A stretch of DNA of 64,000 nt from Lachnospiraceae bacterium (GTDB taxonomy: Bacteria; Bacillota; Clostridia; Lachnospirales; Lachnospiraceae). The stretch's first letter is position 1. Every line of letters begins with the position of its first letter. The position numbers and the translations under genes are program-made. The stretch is taken from contig JAAUZE010000022.1 in the NCBI GenBank assembly GCA_014804755.1, positions 1 to 64,000 of the forward strand. The letters are read 5' to 3'. Below are positions 60,316 to 64,000 of the stretch, in pieces. A model generated the notes under the pieces. That model had not been told where the DNA came from and ran no database searches. It was given only the letters and a program-made list of their open reading frames with translations.

Positions 60316-62100
60316 ATGTACTATCCGGATGAGCTTGTAGAGGAAGTTCGGGAAAAAAATGACATTGTAGACGTCATTTCCGGTTATGTCAGATTGAAAA
60401 AACAGGGCAATAATTATTTCGGATTATGTCCCTTTCATAATGAAAAATCACCGTCCTTTTCCGTTTCGCAAAATAAGCAGATGTTCCATTGCTTCGGCTG
60501 CGGCGCAGGAGGAAACGTCTTTACCTTCGTGATGCAGTACGAAAATTATACATTTCCCGAAGCAATCGGGTATCTGGCGGAGAAGGCAGGCGTGGCGCTT
60601 CCTGAGGTGTCCTACGACGAGGAGGCGCGAAAAAAAGACAACCGGCGCGCCCGTATTTTGGAGTTAAACAAGGCGGCGGCAAAATTTTATTACTATATGC
60701 TCCGTTCCCCGCAGGGTGCGTACGGTATGGAGTATTTGAAAAACAGAGCCCTGAGCGAGGAGACGATCAACCGGTTCGGGCTTGGATGCTCAAGCAAATA
60801 CAGTGACGAGCTTTTGAAATATCTGCGAAAACAGGGATATTCGGACGAACTGATGCGCGAAGCGGGGCTTGTTAATTTTGATGAAAAGAACGGTTTGTAC
60901 GATAAATTTTGGAACCGCGTCATGTTTCCGATTCAGGACGTCAATCACCGGGTCATCGGGTTCGGCGGGCGCGTGATGGGGGACGGCAAGCCGAAATACT
61001 TAAATTCCCCGGAGACGATCGTGTTTGATAAGAGCCGCAATCTGTACGGGCTCAATCACGCACGAACCTCGCGCAAGAATCACATGATCCTCTGTGAAGG
61101 ATATATGGATGTGATCGCGATGCATCAGGCGGGATTTACCGAGGCGGTTGCTTCTCTCGGCACGGCGTTTACATCAGGGCAGGCGAGCCTCCTTAAGCGC
61201 TATGCCAAAGAGGTACTGCTGACCTACGATAGTGATGAGGCGGGAACAAAAGCGGCGCTCCGCGCGATCCCGATTTTAAAGGAAGCGGGATTGTCTGCAC
61301 GGGTTATTCATTTGGAGCCGTACAAGGATCCGGACGAGTTGATCAAAAATCTGGGCGCGGAGGAATTTCAAAAGCGGATTGATGCAGCGGAAAACAGTTT
61401 CTTTTTTGAAATCCGTGTTCTCCAAAAAAGTTACCGCATGGACGATCCGACGTCGCAGACGGAGTTTTACCGAGCAATCGCAGAAAAGCTCTGCGGCTTT
61501 CCCGAGGAGCTGGAGCGGGAAAATTACTTAACGGCGGTGGCGCGGGAGTTTATGATACAGCCGGATCAGCTACGTAAGCTGGTCGTTTCCTATGCCGCGC
61601 GCATGGGGGGGATACCGGAGGCTGCGGCAAGACCGAAGCCGACCGCAGGTAAAAATAAGCAGGAAGACGCGGGGCGGACAAGCCAGAAGCTGCTGCTGAC
61701 ATGGCTTGTGGACGAGCCGGAGGTGTACCCGATCGTACGGCGGTATATACAGCCGGAGGATTTTATCGTGGAGATGTACCGAAAATCGGCGGAACGTCTT
61801 TACGCGGATATGGAGAGGGGAGCGCCCAATCCTGCGGCGATCATCAGTATGTTCACCGAGGAGGAGGAACAGCGCGAGGTAGCGGAGCTGTTTAACACGA
61901 AGCTGAACGAGCTTTCCGAGGGCGCGGAGAGGGAACGTGCGCTGCAGGACATCATTTACCGGGTCAAGCAGGCAAGCTTTGAATATGCAAATGAAAGATC
62001 AGGCGAGGGACCCGAGGCGCTCATGAGATCGATCGAGAGGAAGCGGGAGCTGGAAGAACTGCGGAAAGTGCATATTTCCCTAAAATCAGGCTCAGAATAA
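60316..62100 (+). CDS. dnaG: DNA primase
   Basis: The protein has 594 aa, starting MYYPDELVEEVREKNDIVDV behind GGAAGG. The N-terminal zinc ribbon is CPFHNEKSPSF with HCFGCGAGG. The Toprim core is ILCEGYMDVIAMH and LTYDSDEAGTKAAL. The C-terminal helicase-binding helices start near residue 450 after a linker rich in Ala, Lys and Pro. It makes RNA primers at the fork. A run of seven G (61606-61612) lies in the linker and is in frame. Confidence 0.97.
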   Translation: MYYPDELVEEVREKNDIVDVISGYVRLKKQGNNYFGLCPFHNEKSPSFSVSQNKQMFHCFGCGAGGNVFTFVMQYENYTFPEAIGYLAEKAGVALPEVSYDEEARKKDNRRARILELNKAAAKFYYYMLRSPQGAYGMEYLKNRALSEETINRFGLGCSSKYSDELLKYLRKQGYSDELMREAGLVNFDEKNGLYDKFWNRVMFPIQDVNHRVIGFGGRVMGDGKPKYLNSPETIVFDKSRNLYGLNHARTSRKNHMILCEGYMDVIAMHQAGFTEAVASLGTAFTSGQASLLKRYAKEVLLTYDSDEAGTKAALRAIPILKEAGLSARVIHLEPYKDPDELIKNLGAEEFQKRIDAAENSFFFEIRVLQKSYRMDDPTSQTEFYRAIAEKLCGFPEELERENYLTAVAREFMIQPDQLRKLVVSYAARMGGIPEAAARPKPTAGKNKQEDAGRTSQKLLLTWLVDEPEVYPIVRRYIQPEDFIVEMYRKSAERLYADMERGAPNPAAIISMFTEEEEQREVAELFNTKLNELSEGAERERALQDIIYRVKQASFEYANERSGEGPEALMRSIERKRELEELRKVHISLKSGSE

Positions 62101-62101
62101 A

Positions 62102-62179
62102 AAAGAACGCTTCGCGTTCTTTGTGAGATTTCGCTGACGCGAAACTCATTTAAAGAATCGCAAAGCGATTCTTCCGAGG
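62102..62179. repeat. Three successive hairpins, including dispersed repeat copy B
   Basis: AAAGAACGC-TTC-GCGTTCTTT (62102-62122) may terminate dnaG transcripts in part. The block 62125-62179, beginning GAGATTTCGCTGACGCG and containing AAGAATCGC-AAA-GCGATTCTT, aligns with the repeat at 45371. A TTTTTTT run follows at about 62190. Confidence 0.75.
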
Positions 62180-62235
62180 ATGCGAATATTTTTTTAATTA
62201 TAAATTTTTGAATCTATGAAAGGACGGACATTCGA

Positions 62236-63465
62236 ATGGATGAAGCTTTACAGGCAAAGTTTGACGAGAAGATGAAAAATCTGTTAAGCCTTGCAAAGAA
62301 AAAGAAAAATGTCTTGGAATATCAGGAGGTCATTCATTTTTTCTCTGATATGGCATTGGAGGAGGAACAGATCGATAAGGTTTTCGAGAAACTGGACGCA
62401 AACGGCGTGGACATTTTGCGCATCACCGAGGAAGAAGATGACATTGATGAGGAGGAGATCACCCTCACGGACGAGGAGGTTGATCTGGAGAATATCGATC
62501 TGAGCGTGCCGGATGGTATGAGCATTGAGGATCCCGTCAGAATGTACTTAAAAGAGATCGGTAAGGTGCCGCTCTTAAGCGCGGATGATGAGATTGCGCT
62601 TGCACAGAAGATGGAGGACGGCGCCCAGGCGGCGGAGATCATTGAAGTGCTTAAGGAGGAGCTTGCCGAGACAAAGGACGCTGCCGAAAAAGAGGATTTA
62701 GAGCGCAGGATCGCCGAACAGCAGGAATTGATCGACAGCGGCGAGGACGCCAAGAAGAAGCTTGCCGAGGCAAACCTTCGTCTGGTCGTCAGCATAGCAA
62801 AGCGTTATGTCGGACGCGGAATGTTGTTTTTGGATTTGATCCAGGAGGGTAATTTAGGACTCATCAAGGCGGTTGAGAAATTTGATTACCGCAAGGGTTA
62901 TAAGTTTTCTACCTATGCGACATGGTGGATCAGACAGGCCATCACAAGAGCGATCGCGGATCAGGCGCGAACCATCCGCATTCCTGTTCATATGGTAGAA
63001 ACGATCAACAAACTGATCCGTGTCAGCAGGCAGCTCCTTCAGGAGCTCGGACGTGAACCGACCCCGGAGGAGATCGCCAAGGAGCTGAATATGCCGGAGG
63101 ATCGTGTGCGCGAAATCCTAAAGATCTCGCAGGAACCGGTATCCATGGAAACACCGATCGGCGAGGAGGAGGACTCCCACCTGGGCGATTTCATTCAGGA
63201 TGATAATGTCCCTGTTCCCGCGGACGCGGCGGCATTTTCTCTGTTAAAAGAGCAGCTCGGCGAAGTGCTCGGAACGCTGACGGAGCGGGAACAGAAGGTG
63301 TTAAAGCTCCGGTTTGGCTTGGACGACGGCAGAGCGCGTACCTTGGAGGAAGTCGGAAAAGAGTTTAACGTGACGAGAGAGCGTATCCGGCAGATCGAGG
63401 CGAAAGCGCTCCGCAAGCTGCGCCATCCGAGCAGAAGCCGCAAGCTGAAGGATTACTTGGATTGA
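62236..63465 (+). CDS. rpoD: Primary sigma factor sigma-A
   Basis: The protein has 409 aa. Region 1.1 is present ([20 protein letters not shown]). Region 1.2-2 is typical ([19 protein letters not shown], then [20 protein letters not shown] and [20 protein letters not shown]). Region 4 ends [20 protein letters not shown] and RSRKLKDYL. It directs housekeeping transcription. Start ATG 62236 follows GAAAGGA. It overlaps trmK by four bases. Confidence 0.97.
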   Translation: MDEALQAKFDEKMKNLLSLAKKKKNVLEYQEVIHFFSDMALEEEQIDKVFEKLDANGVDILRITEEEDDIDEEEITLTDEEVDLENIDLSVPDGMSIEDPVRMYLKEIGKVPLLSADDEIALAQKMEDGAQAAEIIEVLKEELAETKDAAEKEDLERRIAEQQELIDSGEDAKKKLAEANLRLVVSIAKRYVGRGMLFLDLIQEGNLGLIKAVEKFDYRKGYKFSTYATWWIRQAITRAIADQARTIRIPVHMVETINKLIRVSRQLLQELGREPTPEEIAKELNMPEDRVREILKISQEPVSMETPIGEEEDSHLGDFIQDDNVPVPADAAAFSLLKEQLGEVLGTLTEREQKVLKLRFGLDDGRARTLEEVGKEFNVTRERIRQIEAKALRKLRHPSRSRKLKDYLD

Positions 63466-64000
63466 GCGCGAAAGAGCCGGCGCTGTCGGAGCGCATGAAG
63501 CATGTATTGATGCTTGTTTCCCCTCATAAGGCAGTCGCGGACGTCGGATGTGACCACGGTTATATGGCGATTGAACTGATCCGGTCGGGAAAGGCGGGGC
63601 GCGTCATTGCCATGGACATTCACGAGGGACCGCTTGCACGGGCAAGGGCGAATCTGACTGCATACGGACTTTGCGATGAGATTGAGACGAGACGAAGTGA
63701 CGGGATGGAGGCGCTTTGCCGGGGTGAGGTGCAGGGCGTGATCTGCGCAGGAATGGGCGGAAAAACGATATGCGGGATTATGGAGCGAAGTCGTCTGCTC
63801 GTACGGGAACTGGATGAACTGGTGCTACAGCCGCAGTCCGAGTTACATATGGTAAGAGGCTATTTGCGGGAAAACGGATTTCTCATTGCGGCGGAGGACA
63901 TGGTATCGGAGGACGGGAAATTCTATCCGATGATGCGGGTGATTCCTGTGCGTGGCGCGGAAAAGGAATGCGCAGAGGTAAGGATGGGCATTTCCGGCGA
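63462..64000 (+). CDS. trmK: tRNA (adenine-22-N1)-methyltransferase, cut by the window end
   Basis: At least 179 codons are visible before the window ends. TTG 63462 overlaps the rpoD stop (TTGA) and keeps the conserved start [20 protein letters not shown]; the first ATG (63495) falls inside that motif. The SAM-binding motif is [15 protein letters not shown], and [12 protein letters not shown] is a family signature. [19 protein letters not shown] follows. The enzyme methylates A22 in bacterial tRNAs. The rpoD-trmK linkage supports the call. Confidence 0.9.
   Translation, partial: MSAKEPALSERMKHVLMLVSPHKAVADVGCDHGYMAIELIRSGKAGRVIAMDIHEGPLARARANLTAYGLCDEIETRRSDGMEALCRGEVQGVICAGMGGKTICGIMERSRLLVRELDELVLQPQSELHMVRGYLRENGFLIAAEDMVSEDGKFYPMMRVIPVRGAEKECAEVRMGISG

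Noticed and set aside
61606-61612. G7 run in dnaG as a phase-variable site
   Set aside because: It is shorter, in frame, and inside an essential gene.
1-64000. CRISPR array, prophage, insertion sequence, tRNA or rRNA genes
   Set aside because: No regularly spaced direct repeats with unique spacers, no transposase with inverted ends, and no tRNA or rRNA signature were seen by eye; the first gene is only transposase-like.

Overview
The window looks like the chromosome of a spore-forming, Gram-positive member of the Clostridia, most probably Lachnospiraceae. The reasons are the gene orders gpr-spoIIP-lepA-hemW, dprA-topA-codY and dgt-dnaG-rpoD-trmK, a sporulation sigma-K gene, a T-box leader in front of proS, and several mannan- or galactoside-active glycosidases typical of gut Clostridia. 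I found no rRNA, tRNA, CRISPR array or intact insertion sequence.

Region by region. 1-4 kb: an Rpn/PD-(D/E)XK protein with a 21-bp heptad repeat tail, a decayed MerR regulator, an AraC-GyrI regulator with a small companion, and a PH-domain protein. 4-6.5 kb (minus): GH42 beta-galactosidase and a small membrane protein. 6.6-13.3 kb: an AT-rich ANT(6)-type aminoglycoside adenylyltransferase, a 35-aa membrane peptide, mutM, proS with its T-box (minus), nth and a glycosyltransferase. 13.4-21.2 kb: a MATE exporter, a large GH2 enzyme (minus), a zinc-ribbon/TPM membrane pair and a lipoprotein GH5 mannanase. 21.3-24.3 kb: an Hsp90-like ATPase with a helical companion. 24.4-28 kb: a cluster of secreted proteins with a shared repeat, preceded by three copies of one structured leader. 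28-37 kb: rpsT, gpr, spoIIP, lepA, hemW, sigK, a degenerate HD-GYP protein and pilT. 37.7-46.7 kb: yifB, dprA, topA, codY, pilB and pilC. 46.8-50.5 kb: a redox-domain/GGDEF/EAL fusion, an SdpI-like protein, and a PadR regulator with two membrane partners. 50.6-54.2 kb: a PIN-type toxin-antitoxin pair, a four-gene ExbB/ExbD-like cluster and gene debris. 54.3-64 kb: a secreted transglutaminase-like protein, a DUF4125 protein, glyA, a lipid kinase, a PAP2 phosphatase, and dgt-dnaG-rpoD-trmK (the last cut by the window end).

The most striking signal is three G10-G11 homopolymers, each where a change in length should switch expression. One lies at the signal-peptide junction of a secreted repeat protein, now out of frame. 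One lies immediately before the start codon of an SdpI-like membrane protein. One lies inside the spacer between TTGACA and TATGAT ahead of the ExbB/ExbD-like genes, where it stretches the spacer to 20 bp. Together they suggest slipped-strand phase variation of envelope functions. The ExbB/ExbD cluster is unusual in itself: a proton-channel pair in a presumed monoderm, followed by two membrane-anchored proteins that each carry what looks like a lone ExbD/TolR-type C-terminal domain.

Starts were re-chosen by Shine-Dalgarno spacing and family N-termini wherever the longest frame looked too long.
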